From the NCBI GenBank assembly GCA_026169535.1, contig JAPFCU010000051.1:1-32799 (forward strand): 32,799 nt of DNA. Direction: 5' to 3'. Positions 8,088 to 17,002 of this stretch are shown here, one piece after another. A program made the translations under genes and the position numbers. The stretch's first letter is position 1. Every line of letters begins with the position of its first letter. The notes beneath the pieces were generated by a model. It saw only the letters and a program-made list of their open reading frames with translations, had not been told where the DNA came from and did no database searches. The DNA is from Blautia sp. GTDB lineage: Bacteria > Bacillota > Clostridia > Lachnospirales > Lachnospiraceae.

Positions 8088-10241
8088 TTATTTAATCCCT
8101 TTCATGGAAAGGCTGATACGTTTTTTCTTCATATCCACTCCGATCACACGAACATCTACCACATCTCCTACACTGACAGCTTCCAGAGGATGTTTGATAT
8201 ATTTTTCGCTGATCTCGGAAATATGCACCAGTCCGTCCTGATGGACTCCGATGTCCACAAAAGCGCCAAAATCAATGACGTTACGGACAGTTCCTTTCAG
8301 GATCATGCCTTCTTTCAGATCTTTCATATCAAGGACATCTGTGCGAAGCACCGGTCTCGGCATTTCCTCTCTTGGGTCACGAGCCGGTTTTTCCAGTTCT
8401 TTTACAATATCCCGAAGTGTGATCTCCCCTACTCCAAGCTCTTCTGCCAGCTTTTTATAATCTTTGATCTTACGGGAAATTCTGGAAAGCTTTCCGGCTG
8501 TAATGTCCTCTGTAGTAAAGCCCATAGTCTCCAGAAGCTTCTGCGCCGCTTCGTAGCTTTCCGGATGGACACTTGTGGCATCCAGAGGATTCTTTCCTCC
8601 GGTAATACGTGCAAATCCGGCACACTGTTCAAAAGCCTTCGGTCCCAGCTTGGCAACCTTCAAAAGCTCTTTTCGGCTTTCAAAACGGCCATTTTCTTCA
8701 CGATAGGCAACAATATTTTTTGCGATCACCTTACTGATGCCGGAAATATATTCCAGAAGAGAAGCAGACGCTGTGTTCAGATCCACACCGACCTTATTTA
8801 CGCAGTCCTCTACCACACCTCCAAGAGCCTCTCCAAGTTTTTTCTGGTTCATATCATGCTGATACTGACCTACACCGATGGACTTCGGATCGATCTTTAC
8901 CAGTTCTGCAAGAGGATCCTGAAGACGTCTTGCTATGGAAGCAGCACTTCTCTGTCCCACATCAAAATTAGGGAATTCTTCTGTAGCAAGCTTGCTGGCT
9001 GAATACACGGAAGCTCCTGCTTCATTAGTGATCACATAGGATACATGCTCCGGAATTTCTTTCAGAAGCTCCACAATGATCTGCTCCGATTCTCTGGATG
9101 CGGTTCCGTTTCCAAGAGAGATAAGAGAAATATCATATTTGCGGATCATTTTTTTCAGAGTTTCCTTTGCTGCACGGATCTTCGCATCGGAAGTAGGCGC
9201 TGTAGGATAAATAACAGTAGTATCCAGAACCTTTCCTGTAGCGTCAACAACTGCCAGCTTGCAGCCTGTACGGAAAGCCGGGTCCCATCCCAGCACCACT
9301 TTGCCTACGATTGGAGGCTGCATGAGAAGCTGCTCCAGATTTTTTCCAAATACGTGGATTGCTCCATCTTCTGCGGTCTCTGTAAGATTGCTTCTGATCT
9401 CACGCTCAATGGCCGGAGCGATCAGGCGCTTGTAGCTGTCCTCCACAACCTCTTCCAGAATCGGAGAGGTCTGCGGATTTTCTCTGGTGATCACCTGTTT
9501 TCTCAGCCATCTGAGGATATCTTCCTCCGGTGCATTAATCTTTACGGTAAGGATCTTTTCTTTTTCACCACGATTTAAAGCAAGGATCCTGTGACCTGCC
9601 AGTTTTTTTACAGGTTCCTCAAATTCATAATACATTTCATATACAGAAGATTCTTCTGGTTTTTTGGCAGATGAGACCACTGTTCCTTTCTGGACAGTCA
9701 GTTTACGGATATAGATTCTGTAGTCTGCCTCATCGGAAATATGTTCCGCAATAATATCTTTTGCTCCATCCAGAGCTGCTTTTATGTCGGCAACACCTTT
9801 TTCTTCAGAAACAAAAGCTTCTGCTTCCTCTTCGGGCGTTTTCTCTGTCATCTGCAACATCAGAATGTTTGCCAGCGGCTCCAGACCTTTTTCTTTTGCA
9901 ATAATTGCACGAGTGCGTCGCTTCGGTCTGTATGGGCGGTAAAGATCCTCTACTACTACCAATGTCTGTGCTTCCTGAATCTGCTTTTTCAGTTCCGGTG
10001 TCAGCTTTCCCTGTTCCTCAATGCTGCCAAGAACCTGGGTCTTTTTATCCTCCAGATTTCTCAGATAGAGAAGTCTTTCATAAAGGGATCGGAGCTGTTC
10101 GTCATTTAATGATCCGGTAGCCTCTTTACGGTAACGAGAGATAAAAGGAATCGTACAGCCCTCATCGATCAGCTTCACCGCTGCCTCTACCTGCCATTTT
10201 TCTACATTAAGCTCCTTTGTGATTACCTGAATAATATCCAT
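8088..10241 (-). CDS. tex: Tex, S1-domain RNA-binding transcription accessory protein
   Basis: This 717-residue protein has the normal length and order of the Tex/Spt6-like family. There is an N-terminal helical Tex_N domain (TIPFISRYRKEATGSL), a YqgF-like RNase H fold in the middle (VVLGWDPAFRTGCKLAVVD), tandem helix-hairpin-helix segments (NTASASLLEYISGISKVIAK) and a C-terminal S1 domain (GTVRNVIDFGAFVDIGVHQD). It binds nucleic acid and acts in transcription and RNA turnover in the cytoplasm. The ATG at 10241 follows TGGAGG. It lies 58 bases after the DUF975 gene on the same strand, so the two may be co-transcribed. Confidence 0.97.
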   Translation of the reverse strand: MDIIQVITKELNVEKWQVEAAVKLIDEGCTIPFISRYRKEATGSLNDEQLRSLYERLLYLRNLEDKKTQVLGSIEEQGKLTPELKKQIQEAQTLVVVEDLYRPYRPKRRTRAIIAKEKGLEPLANILMLQMTEKTPEEEAEAFVSEEKGVADIKAALDGAKDIIAEHISDEADYRIYIRKLTVQKGTVVSSAKKPEESSVYEMYYEFEEPVKKLAGHRILALNRGEKEKILTVKINAPEEDILRWLRKQVITRENPQTSPILEEVVEDSYKRLIAPAIEREIRSNLTETAEDGAIHVFGKNLEQLLMQPPIVGKVVLGWDPAFRTGCKLAVVDATGKVLDTTVIYPTAPTSDAKIRAAKETLKKMIRKYDISLISLGNGTASRESEQIIVELLKEIPEHVSYVITNEAGASVYSASKLATEEFPNFDVGQRSAASIARRLQDPLAELVKIDPKSIGVGQYQHDMNQKKLGEALGGVVEDCVNKVGVDLNTASASLLEYISGISKVIAKNIVAYREENGRFESRKELLKVAKLGPKAFEQCAGFARITGGKNPLDATSVHPESYEAAQKLLETMGFTTEDITAGKLSRISRKIKDYKKLAEELGVGEITLRDIVKELEKPARDPREEMPRPVLRTDVLDMKDLKEGMILKGTVRNVIDFGAFVDIGVHQDGLVHISEISEKYIKHPLEAVSVGDVVDVRVIGVDMKKKRISLSMKGIK

Positions 10242-10299
10242 GTTTTCCTCCAGTTATTTCTTTTGTGTCAGTCTCTTTCTCTTTCATATGGAAACGCGC

Positions 10300-11163
10300 C
10301 TATGCCTCCGCGTCATAATCATCCCCTGTACGATGCTCCTCAGATTCCTGCATTTCTTCTGAATTTCCGTTTTCCCCGGTTAATCCAAGGACTTCCGGAG
10401 TCCATCTGGCCATTTCCTGTGCGTGCTTTCTCCGTCTCTCCTCCAGTTCTCCGGTCACATCCATATAAAAAGCTGTCATAGATGCCTGCATATACGGCAT
10501 AACCCAGATAAGCGCAATGTAAAATGTCACTACAGACAAAAGGATCATAGGTACAAAGCTAAGCTGAAGTACTAAAAATTTCCACATATGCCCTTTCATC
10601 AGCTGCGCACTTTTTTTCAAAGCCCAGGTTCCTTTCATCTGAGGTTCATCTGCCAGAATATAAAAAGTCATGGAAAACGGCAGTTTGATCACCACGCCCA
10701 GAAGTGTTCCAGCAAGCATGCAGAGCATAATCGGCTTCATCCATGCATAAAGAGCTTCTATGGTCTCTCCTGCCGGCACTGTAGTATTTGACAGATAATA
10801 AAAAGGTATCATCAGCACGGTATCGATCAGAGAGATAATAAAGCCTGCTGCCAGAATACCATCCGAGCCCTTCCGGAACATGCAGAAAAGATCACTTATT
10901 CTGTATTCCCTGCCTCTCGCCATGTTCAGAAGCATATAATTATAACCCGTACTGACAATCATCGACAACAATGAAACGATCAGAAGAAAAATTTCTCCAA
11001 GTATCCACGCAAGAAGTGCAGTTCCTGGAAAAAGTCTTCCTGTCACTGCCATTCCGACCGTATTCATAAGAGGAGCCGCCATCATTCCAATAATAGCCAG
11101 TCCCCATTTACCCTGCAAAAATTCTTTTGCATAGGATTTCCAGTATCTTCGGTTTCCATTCAT
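10300..11163 (-). CDS. DUF975 family membrane protein
   Basis: This 287-residue protein begins in the DUF975 manner (RRYWKSYAKEFLQGKWGLAI), followed by about six hydrophobic segments, the loop LLNMARGREYRISDLF, and LKKSAQLMKGHMWKFLVLQLSF before the last membrane pair. The last 60 or so residues are a charged tail (ELEERRRKHAQEMARW and a Glu/Asp-rich end) that should lie in the cytoplasm. The start has GAGGAA upstream. The family is common in Firmicutes and has no established function. It lies upstream of tex and downstream of the terminator of the secreted-protein gene. Confidence 0.85.
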   Translation of the reverse strand: MNGNRRYWKSYAKEFLQGKWGLAIIGMMAAPLMNTVGMAVTGRLFPGTALLAWILGEIFLLIVSLLSMIVSTGYNYMLLNMARGREYRISDLFCMFRKGSDGILAAGFIISLIDTVLMIPFYYLSNTTVPAGETIEALYAWMKPIMLCMLAGTLLGVVIKLPFSMTFYILADEPQMKGTWALKKSAQLMKGHMWKFLVLQLSFVPMILLSVVTFYIALIWVMPYMQASMTAFYMDVTGELEERRRKHAQEMARWTPEVLGLTGENGNSEEMQESEEHRTGDDYDAEA

Positions 11164-11259
11164 TACCGTTCCTCACTCTCTTTCTACTGCTATTTAGATA
11201 CTTTAGCACGATTTGATACAAGTGTCGATATCTTTTTCTTATTATTTCTTCCACCGACA

Positions 11260-11299
11260 GGAAAAACCGCTTACCCGTAAAAATGGATAAGCGGTTAAA
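11260..11299 (-). terminator. Intrinsic terminator after the two-repeat secreted protein gene
   Basis: On the minus strand, AACCGCTTA (11296-11288) pairs with TAAGCGGTT (11273-11265), followed by TTTTTCC. It begins 13 bases past the stop codon. Confidence 0.85.
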
Positions 11300-11309
11300 A
11301 AACCATCTG

Positions 11310-12530
11310 TTATGGTGTTTCTATCAGTTCATGATGAACTGTAATGCTAGCTGCCTGAGTGGTACTTTCGTCCTCATTGAACCAGAATTCCACATAATGA
11401 TCCAGCTTGGAATCCTTGTCCGGATAGATTGTCAGGTAATTATCCTTGTCATCGTACAGGTATCCCCTCTCAGAAGCTTTAGTGAGCAATTCATTTTTGT
11501 CTGCCCCCAGAGTAATGTCTTCTGAAAGCTTCAGCGCCAGAATTTCCGGATTGTAACTTCCAAAGGAAAGCTCTGTTACAAAACAATTTTCAATGGATGT
11601 GGCATTTTCTGTAAGATTATAAACAGAAAAACGAGCTGTCTGGTTCTCTTTCATCATTTCAATGAATTCCAGACCTCCTCCTTCAAGGAATGCATCCTCC
11701 GCAACATCCTTCATTACCCATCCGTTATCAAGAAATGCTGAAACAGGTGCCGGAAGTCTGTAAAGACTTCCCATAAATTCCACATCCGGATCCATAAAAT
11801 CACTGCCCAAAGCTGTGGGAGCTTTATAATTACTTACAATATCAGGAATCTCTGTGCTGACACTGCCTTTATCAAAATCTTCAGGTTCTTTAAAATTCCG
11901 CAGATCCACCTGAAGAAGGGTATTTTCTTCTTTGTACACATACAGCTCTGCTCTCTGATAGGAATCCTGCTGATAAGTCATTTTTGTATAAAGATCACCT
12001 TCATAGGTATCGCTTGGTTCTCCATATGCTGCCTTGATATCTTCTATATTAGAAGTTCCCATAACAATCCCGCCAGGAAGCTTCACTGTAAGACTGGACA
12101 GATCTATATCCCCCCATGCCAGGTCAAGCTTAATCCCTCCTACAAGACAATCGGAAAGAGGTGCCTCATTAATTCCAAAATTAATCATATCAACATAGGC
12201 ACTGACTTCTCCATTATTAAATGTAGCCATTCCATAGGAACCTGTGGAAATCATAGTATCCGGGCTGTCATTTTTACTCAGAGTCCACCCCATAGCTGTA
12301 AAATCATCATAAGTCATTGGCAGCTGAATGAGATTTCCTGCATACTCTACCTGGTATCCATAAATATCTGTACCAAGCTCTGCATGTGGATTCCCTTCTG
12401 TCTCTCCTGATGTATCCAAAGATGTCTCTGTCTGTGCAGGATCTTCAGATTCCACAGCTCCCCATGCTGCTGTTGGAAAACTCAAACTCATGCATCCTGC
12501 AAGTAAAAAAGCCAGATATTTTCTTCTCAT
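11310..12530 (-). CDS. Exported protein with two internal repeats, function unknown
   Basis: This 406-residue protein starts with an export signal. LLAGC at residues 9-13 looks like a lipobox after a short hydrophobic stretch, and a second possible cleavage site (AAWGA) follows near residue 24, so lipoprotein or secreted protein are both possible. An acidic Thr/Ser/Glu linker (residues 27-50) leads into two related domains. They begin VEYAGNLIQLPMTYDDFTAMGW (about 56) and VEFMGSLYRLPAPVSAFLDNGW (about 248), sharing the pattern V-E-x-x-G-x-L-x-x-L-P then F-x-x-x-G-W. The repeats suggest internal duplication of a cell-surface module. I recognise no enzyme motif. GGAGG precedes the ATG. Confidence 0.8.
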   Translation of the reverse strand: MRRKYLAFLLAGCMSLSFPTAAWGAVESEDPAQTETSLDTSGETEGNPHAELGTDIYGYQVEYAGNLIQLPMTYDDFTAMGWTLSKNDSPDTMISTGSYGMATFNNGEVSAYVDMINFGINEAPLSDCLVGGIKLDLAWGDIDLSSLTVKLPGGIVMGTSNIEDIKAAYGEPSDTYEGDLYTKMTYQQDSYQRAELYVYKEENTLLQVDLRNFKEPEDFDKGSVSTEIPDIVSNYKAPTALGSDFMDPDVEFMGSLYRLPAPVSAFLDNGWVMKDVAEDAFLEGGGLEFIEMMKENQTARFSVYNLTENATSIENCFVTELSFGSYNPEILALKLSEDITLGADKNELLTKASERGYLYDDKDNYLTIYPDKDSKLDHYVEFWFNEDESTTQAASITVHHELIETP

Positions 12531-12618
12531 AGATTATCCTCCGTTGGTCATTTTTAATTATTATATACGAATTTTTACCAATTTTCCAGCTTTTTCACAT
12601 GTTCATTTATAAAAATCA

Positions 12619-12656
12619 CACAAAAAGCCCACTCCGAAATTATTCGAAATGGGCTT
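12619..12656 (-). terminator. Terminator of the threonine operon
   Basis: On the minus strand, AAGCCCA (12656-12650) pairs with TGGGCTT (12631-12625), with an inner TTCGAA/TTTCGGA extension, and TTTTTG follows. It starts 14 bases after the lysC stop codon. Confidence 0.88.
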
Positions 12657-12670
12657 GCTTTTGATTTTTA

Positions 12671-13879
12671 TCAGTCCGCCAGATTAAATGCATCGTGTAC
12701 TGCGTTCATAGCACGGATACCATCCTTTTCATTGATCAGAACAGTAACGCGGATCTCTGAGGTTGAGATCATATTGATATTTACTCCCTCATTATAAAGA
12801 CTTTCAAACATTTTGGCTGCCACACCCGGATTACTCATCATTCCAGCACCTACGATCGACAGTTTGGCAATATTTCTCTCAGAATGAAGCTCCTTATATC
12901 CAAGTCTTGCCTGATGTTCTTCCAGAACCGCCACTGCATCATCCAGATCCTTACCATCTACGGTAAAGGAAATATCTTTTGTTCCTGCACGTCCGATAGA
13001 CTGCAGGATTACATCCACGTTGATGTTTCTCTTTGCAAGAATATCAAAAAGTTTAAAGGCCATTCCCGGAATATCCTTAAGTCCGATCACCGCAATTCTT
13101 ACTGCATCTGTATCCAGCGCCACACCGCTGATCAGCATTCTTTCCACTGTTACTTCCTCCTTTACAACAGTTCCTTCACTTGTATTCAGACTTGAGCGCA
13201 CAACAAGAGGCACTCCATATTTTTTTGCCATTTCCACAGAACGGTTATGGAGCACACCTGCTCCCAGTGTTGCCAGATCCAACATCTCATCATAGGTGAT
13301 CTCCTTCAGCTTACGGGCTGTCGGTACCTTACGGGGATCTGCGGTATAAACGCCATCTACGTCTGTGTAGATCTCGCAGGCATCCGCATGAAGAGCTGCT
13401 GCAAGGGCAACTGCCGTAGTATCAGAGCCGCCTCTTCCAAGGGTCGTATAATCATCATATTTATTGATTCCCTGGAAGCCGGTGACTACAACGATTTTAC
13501 GGCTGTCCAGTTCTCTTTTTATTCGCTCTGTATCAATCCTTTTTAAACGGGCGTTTCCATGGACGCTTGTTGTATGCATGGCAACCTGAAACGCATTGAG
13601 AGATACAGCCGGAACACCCAGGCTGTCCATAGCCATACTCATAAGAGCTACAGACATCTGTTCTCCTATGGTAAACAGCATATCCATCTCTCTTTTCGGC
13701 GGCTTCTCATTAATGTTTGCAGCCATAGAGATCAGCTCATCTGTGTACTTTCCCATTGCAGAAAGTACAACCACCACATCGTTTCCTTTTTTATAATCTT
13801 CAATACATCTGCGGGCAACATTAAAGATACGCTCCTTATTTGCCACAGAAGTTCCTCCGAATTTCTTTACAATTAACAT
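12671..13879 (-). CDS. lysC: Aspartate kinase
   Basis: Aspartokinase phosphorylates L-aspartate, the first step to lysine, threonine, methionine and diaminopimelate. The 402-residue protein has the N-terminal motif VKKFGGTSVA and the kinase stretches TGFQG and TLGRGGSDTTA. Two C-terminal ACT domains end it (AVIGLKDIPGMAFKLFDILA and IVGAGMMSNPGVAAKMFESL), which normally bind an end-product inhibitor. GGAGG lies six bases before the ATG and sits inside the end of the upstream gene. The two genes overlap by seven bases, so they are translationally coupled. Last gene of the operon pheB - hom - apgM-like - lysC. Which end product inhibits it cannot be read from the sequence. Confidence 0.97.
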   Translation of the reverse strand: MLIVKKFGGTSVANKERIFNVARRCIEDYKKGNDVVVVLSAMGKYTDELISMAANINEKPPKREMDMLFTIGEQMSVALMSMAMDSLGVPAVSLNAFQVAMHTTSVHGNARLKRIDTERIKRELDSRKIVVVTGFQGINKYDDYTTLGRGGSDTTAVALAAALHADACEIYTDVDGVYTADPRKVPTARKLKEITYDEMLDLATLGAGVLHNRSVEMAKKYGVPLVVRSSLNTSEGTVVKEEVTVERMLISGVALDTDAVRIAVIGLKDIPGMAFKLFDILAKRNINVDVILQSIGRAGTKDISFTVDGKDLDDAVAVLEEHQARLGYKELHSERNIAKLSIVGAGMMSNPGVAAKMFESLYNEGVNINMISTSEIRVTVLINEKDGIRAMNAVHDAFNLAD

Positions 13880-15084
13880 AATTCTCCTCCGAAAAGATAT
13901 TTCATCATATCCCAGCCATGACTGACTGTCCTTCCGCTGTCTGCAGCTTCCTTTTCGTTATAATGCCAGTCATGCTGTTCCGGTGCAGTACTGTCATACA
14001 AAAGATAAGGAACCGGCTCCGCTACATGGGTACGCACCTTTACAGGAGTAGGATGATCCGGAAGGATCAGCATACGGTAGTCCTCTCCTGCCGCATCCAG
14101 TCCCTCCTTTACCAGGCGGATCAATCTCTGGTCCAGATACTCAATAGACTGGATCTTGCGCTCCACACTTCCCTGATGTCCCATTTCATCCGGCGCTTCT
14201 ACATGGATATAGGCAAAATCATATCCCTTTTTTGTCAGTGCATCCACTGCCGCCCGGGCTTTTCCCTCATAGTTGGTATGAAGACCGCCGTTAGCTCCTT
14301 CCACAACGATGCGGTCCATCTCAGCGCCTACGGCAATTCCCTTCAAAAGATCTACTGCAGAGATCATAACACCTTTTTTATGATGGATCGCCTCAAAAGA
14401 AGTAAGGATCGGCTTGGTTCCTGCTCCCCAGAACCAGAAGCTGTTGGCAGGATTCAGACCCTGCTCCTTTCTTTTTTTGTTCAGCGGATGATCTTTCAGT
14501 ATCTCATAGCTTCTCTTCTGCATATAAAGAAGCCTTTCATCTGCAGGAAGATAAGGACCGATCTTCTGTGTCAGCACATCATGAGGCGGAGTCAGTTCCA
14601 GCACCTGGCCATTATCCCACACAAGACAGTGGCGGTAACTGGTTCCTGTATAGAAATGATAAATTTCATTTTCCAGTTCCCTGCACACATCCTTCAAAAG
14701 AATATCTGCATCTTCTGTACTTATCTCACCTGAGCTGTGGTCCAGGATCCTCTGCTCTTCATAAGGTACATCCTCTTCCGTCAGTGTTACAAGATTACAG
14801 CGATACACCACATCGCTGTTTTTCATGTCCACTCCAATGCTTAAAGCCTCCAGCGGCGATCTTCCTGTATAATATTTCCTGGGATCGTATCCCATAACAG
14901 AAAGATTTGCCGTATCACTTCCCGGTGCCATTCCATCTGGAATGGTAGCTACGGTTCCGATCTCAGATACCTTTGCCAGCTCATCCATGCAGGGCGTCTC
15001 TGCGCAGGAAAGAGGTGTTCCTCCGTTCAGGTCTTCCATTGGCCAGTCTGCCATTCCATCTCCCAAAACCACAACATATTTCAT
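13873..15084 (-). CDS. ApgM-type mutase-family protein, putative homoserine kinase
   Basis: This 403-residue member of the alkaline-phosphatase superfamily is of the archaeal cofactor-independent phosphoglycerate mutase type. It has the N-terminal metal motif VVLGDGMADWP, the catalytic-serine region GSDTANLSVMGYDP, HVEAPDEMGHQG and LPDHPTPV. Annotation pipelines call such proteins phosphoglycerate mutase, but members lying between hom and lysC form a subgroup proposed to be homoserine kinase. The operon here lacks thrB and has exactly that position, which supports the kinase role. It lies between hom (22 bases upstream) and lysC (overlapping). GAGGAGG precedes the ATG. The reaction is inference from context, not from a diagnostic residue. 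Confidence 0.88.
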   Translation of the reverse strand: MKYVVVLGDGMADWPMEDLNGGTPLSCAETPCMDELAKVSEIGTVATIPDGMAPGSDTANLSVMGYDPRKYYTGRSPLEALSIGVDMKNSDVVYRCNLVTLTEEDVPYEEQRILDHSSGEISTEDADILLKDVCRELENEIYHFYTGTSYRHCLVWDNGQVLELTPPHDVLTQKIGPYLPADERLLYMQKRSYEILKDHPLNKKRKEQGLNPANSFWFWGAGTKPILTSFEAIHHKKGVMISAVDLLKGIAVGAEMDRIVVEGANGGLHTNYEGKARAAVDALTKKGYDFAYIHVEAPDEMGHQGSVERKIQSIEYLDQRLIRLVKEGLDAAGEDYRMLILPDHPTPVKVRTHVAEPVPYLLYDSTAPEQHDWHYNEKEAADSGRTVSHGWDMMKYLFGGELC

Positions 15085-15106
15085 AATTTCCTCCTCACTG
15101 TCCGGT

Positions 15107-16321
15107 TCAGTCTTTAACCCGGATCATGGTTACCACCTTACCATTGAGTTGTGCTGCTTTTTCTTTATATTCTCCCTGTTTCATAGTCGGAGTGATAAAA
15201 GCAAATTCTCCCGGAAATTTCTTCAGGTTCACAATTTCAACTGTTCCGAACACTTCTTCCACCTGGTCTACCGTAGCACCTTTGACTCTTACGAAAAATC
15301 TTCCAGTCACGGCATCCATTTCCACTGGATGAAGAGGTGTACTTGTCCAGTTTGTCATAATATTTCTATGAAGGTGCTTAGCCTCATCCACCACATCTGC
15401 TACTACAGCGCTTGCCGTAGGAAGCTTACCTGCCCCGCTTCCGTAGAACATTGCATCTCCCAAAACATTTCCATGTACAAATACACCGTTAAATACGTCA
15501 TTCACACTGAACAGCGGACTTTTTCTGCTGAGAAGGAACGGAGCTACCATAGCATAGAAAGAATCCTGACCTACTTTACGGCTGGTAGCCAGAAGCTTAA
15601 TAGTCATTCCAAGTTCCGCTGCGTATTCCATATCCTCCGGTGTGATCTTCGTAATGCCTTCTGTATAAATCTCCTCGTAATTCAGGAACTTACCATATGC
15701 CAGAGAAGATAAGATTGCAATTTTACGGCATGCGTCATATCCTTCTACATCAGCAGTGGGATCAGCCTCTGCATAGCCTTTCTGCTGTGCCTCCTTCAAA
15801 ACCTCGTCAAACGCAGAACCTTCTGTGCTCATTTTATAAAGCATATAATTTGTAGTTCCATTGAGGATTCCTGTGATCTCATCGATCTCATCTGCAGTAA
15901 GAGAAGAATTTAATGCACGGATAATAGGAATTCCACCTCCGCAGCTTGCCTCAAACAGGAAATTGATATCTTTTTCTCGTGCGATCTCCATCAGCTCAGG
16001 ACCATGTTTTGCAACCAGTGCCTTGTTGGAGGTACATACACTTTTGCCGGATTCCAGGGCACGCTTTACGAAGGTATATGCCGGCTCAATTCCTCCCATA
16101 ACCTCTACTACGATGTCTACCTCCGGATCATTTGCAATGATCTCATAATCATGGACCAGGATATCCTGTACCGGATCTCCCGGAAAATCTCTGAGGTCCA
16201 GAACATATTTGATATTGATCTCAGCCCCTGCACGTTTATTGATGCTTTTATGGTTTGTGTTGATAACCTCTACCACACCGCTTCCAACAGTGCCATATCC
16301 TAATACTGCTATATTTACCAT
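15107..16321 (-). CDS. hom: Homoserine dehydrogenase
   Basis: The enzyme reduces aspartate semialdehyde to homoserine with NAD(P)H, the branch step to threonine and methionine. The 404-residue protein shows the Rossmann motif VAVLGYGTVGSGV-like sequence (IAVLGYGTVGSGVVEV), CTSNKALVAKHG, the substrate region FEASCGGGIPIIRAL, GILNGTTNYML and PTADVEGYDACRK. A C-terminal ACT domain of about 75 residues starts near TGRFFVRVKGAT. GGGAGG is five bases before the ATG. It follows the ACT-protein gene by 73 bases, and this gap shows no terminator. It belongs to the operon leading to the putative homoserine kinase and aspartokinase. Confidence 0.97.
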   Translation of the reverse strand: MVNIAVLGYGTVGSGVVEVINTNHKSINKRAGAEINIKYVLDLRDFPGDPVQDILVHDYEIIANDPEVDIVVEVMGGIEPAYTFVKRALESGKSVCTSNKALVAKHGPELMEIAREKDINFLFEASCGGGIPIIRALNSSLTADEIDEITGILNGTTNYMLYKMSTEGSAFDEVLKEAQQKGYAEADPTADVEGYDACRKIAILSSLAYGKFLNYEEIYTEGITKITPEDMEYAAELGMTIKLLATSRKVGQDSFYAMVAPFLLSRKSPLFSVNDVFNGVFVHGNVLGDAMFYGSGAGKLPTASAVVADVVDEAKHLHRNIMTNWTSTPLHPVEMDAVTGRFFVRVKGATVDQVEEVFGTVEIVNLKKFPGEFAFITPTMKQGEYKEKAAQLNGKVVTMIRVKD

Positions 16322-16394
16322 TTCTTCCTCCCCTGTATGCTTCTTATATCGTTACTGTTTACAGCAACCTTATTTCTTTTGCGTGTGTTTCCTT

Positions 16395-16847
16395 TTATTC
16401 CCGTCCAAGAATCTTCAGATAATGGATTCCCTCAATTTTTTCGATAAATTCCACCATAGCTTCCGCATCGCCCTGCCCTGGAAGAATATCCACACTAAGA
16501 GTCAGAGTTGCCACTCCATTAATAGGAATGCTCTGATGAATTGTCAGGATATTCCCATGAAAACGTGCAATGGTATGAAGCACTGCTGACAAAAGTCCCG
16601 GCTCGTCATCCATCTGTATGATAAAAGTAATAGTCTTTCCCCTTGCCTGATCATGAAAGGGAAAAATATCATCTTTATATTTATAAAAAGAACTGCGGCT
16701 GATACCTGTCTGCTCTGAAGCCTCCTGTACGGTCTGTACCTTTCCGGAATCCAGAAGCCTTTTGGCTTCCACCACCTTCAAAAGTACTTCCGGAACTGCC
16801 CGTTCCTTTACTACAAAATATTTATTTTTTTCTGATGTTTTTTCCAT
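16395..16847 (-). CDS. pheB: UPF0735 ACT-domain protein (PheB-like)
   Basis: This 150-residue protein has an N-terminal helix-turn-helix-like part (VQEASEQTGISRSSFYKYKD, about residues 39-58) and a C-terminal ACT domain (ITFIIQMDDEPGLLSAVLHT from about 73, then GVATLTLSVDI). This is the full-length UPF0735/PheB pattern. In B. subtilis the homologue lies beside pheA; here it opens a threonine operon. That fits a regulatory amino-acid-sensing role, possibly for threonine, homoserine or phenylalanine. GGGGGAGAGGA lies directly before the ATG. The gene symbol follows family naming; a chorismate mutase activity sometimes attached to the name is not supported here. Confidence 0.85.
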   Translation of the reverse strand: MEKTSEKNKYFVVKERAVPEVLLKVVEAKRLLDSGKVQTVQEASEQTGISRSSFYKYKDDIFPFHDQARGKTITFIIQMDDEPGLLSAVLHTIARFHGNILTIHQSIPINGVATLTLSVDILPGQGDAEAMVEFIEKIEGIHYLKILGRE

Positions 16848-16867
16848 ATTCCTCTCCCCCTATATGA

Positions 16868-16930
16868 TAAAAGAAAATCCCTCGCAGGGGGTGTCCGTTT
16901 CATAAGGACACGTGTTTTCCTACGAGGGAT
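16868..16930 (-). terminator. Nested hairpin with U-run between prfB and pheB
   Basis: On the minus strand a 12-bp outer stem (ATCCCTCGTAGG with CCTGCGAGGGAT, 16930-16919 with 16888-16877) encloses a second hairpin (GTGTCC/GGACAC). TTTTCTTTT follows. It can end prfB transcription, whose stop is about 70 bases upstream. A possible promoter lies immediately upstream of it (TTGCAG, 17 bases, TAACAT, 16960-16932), which would place the hairpin at the very 5' end of the threonine-operon mRNA and make it a candidate attenuator. I cannot decide between the two roles. Confidence 0.7.
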
Positions 16931-17002
16931 ATGTTATCACACCTGACTATAGTCTGCAAGTATTTTTTATTCCTGCAGATTCAGGAAAATGGAATCCGCA
17001 GA

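Noticed and set aside
8067..9002. 311-codon open frame opposite tex
   Set aside because: It runs antisense to a conserved gene, starts inside the terminator and shows no protein family features.
16848..16960. T-box or Thr leader-peptide attenuator before pheB
   Set aside because: There is no T-box core sequence and the only small ORF in the loop has a single Thr codon and no ribosome-binding site.
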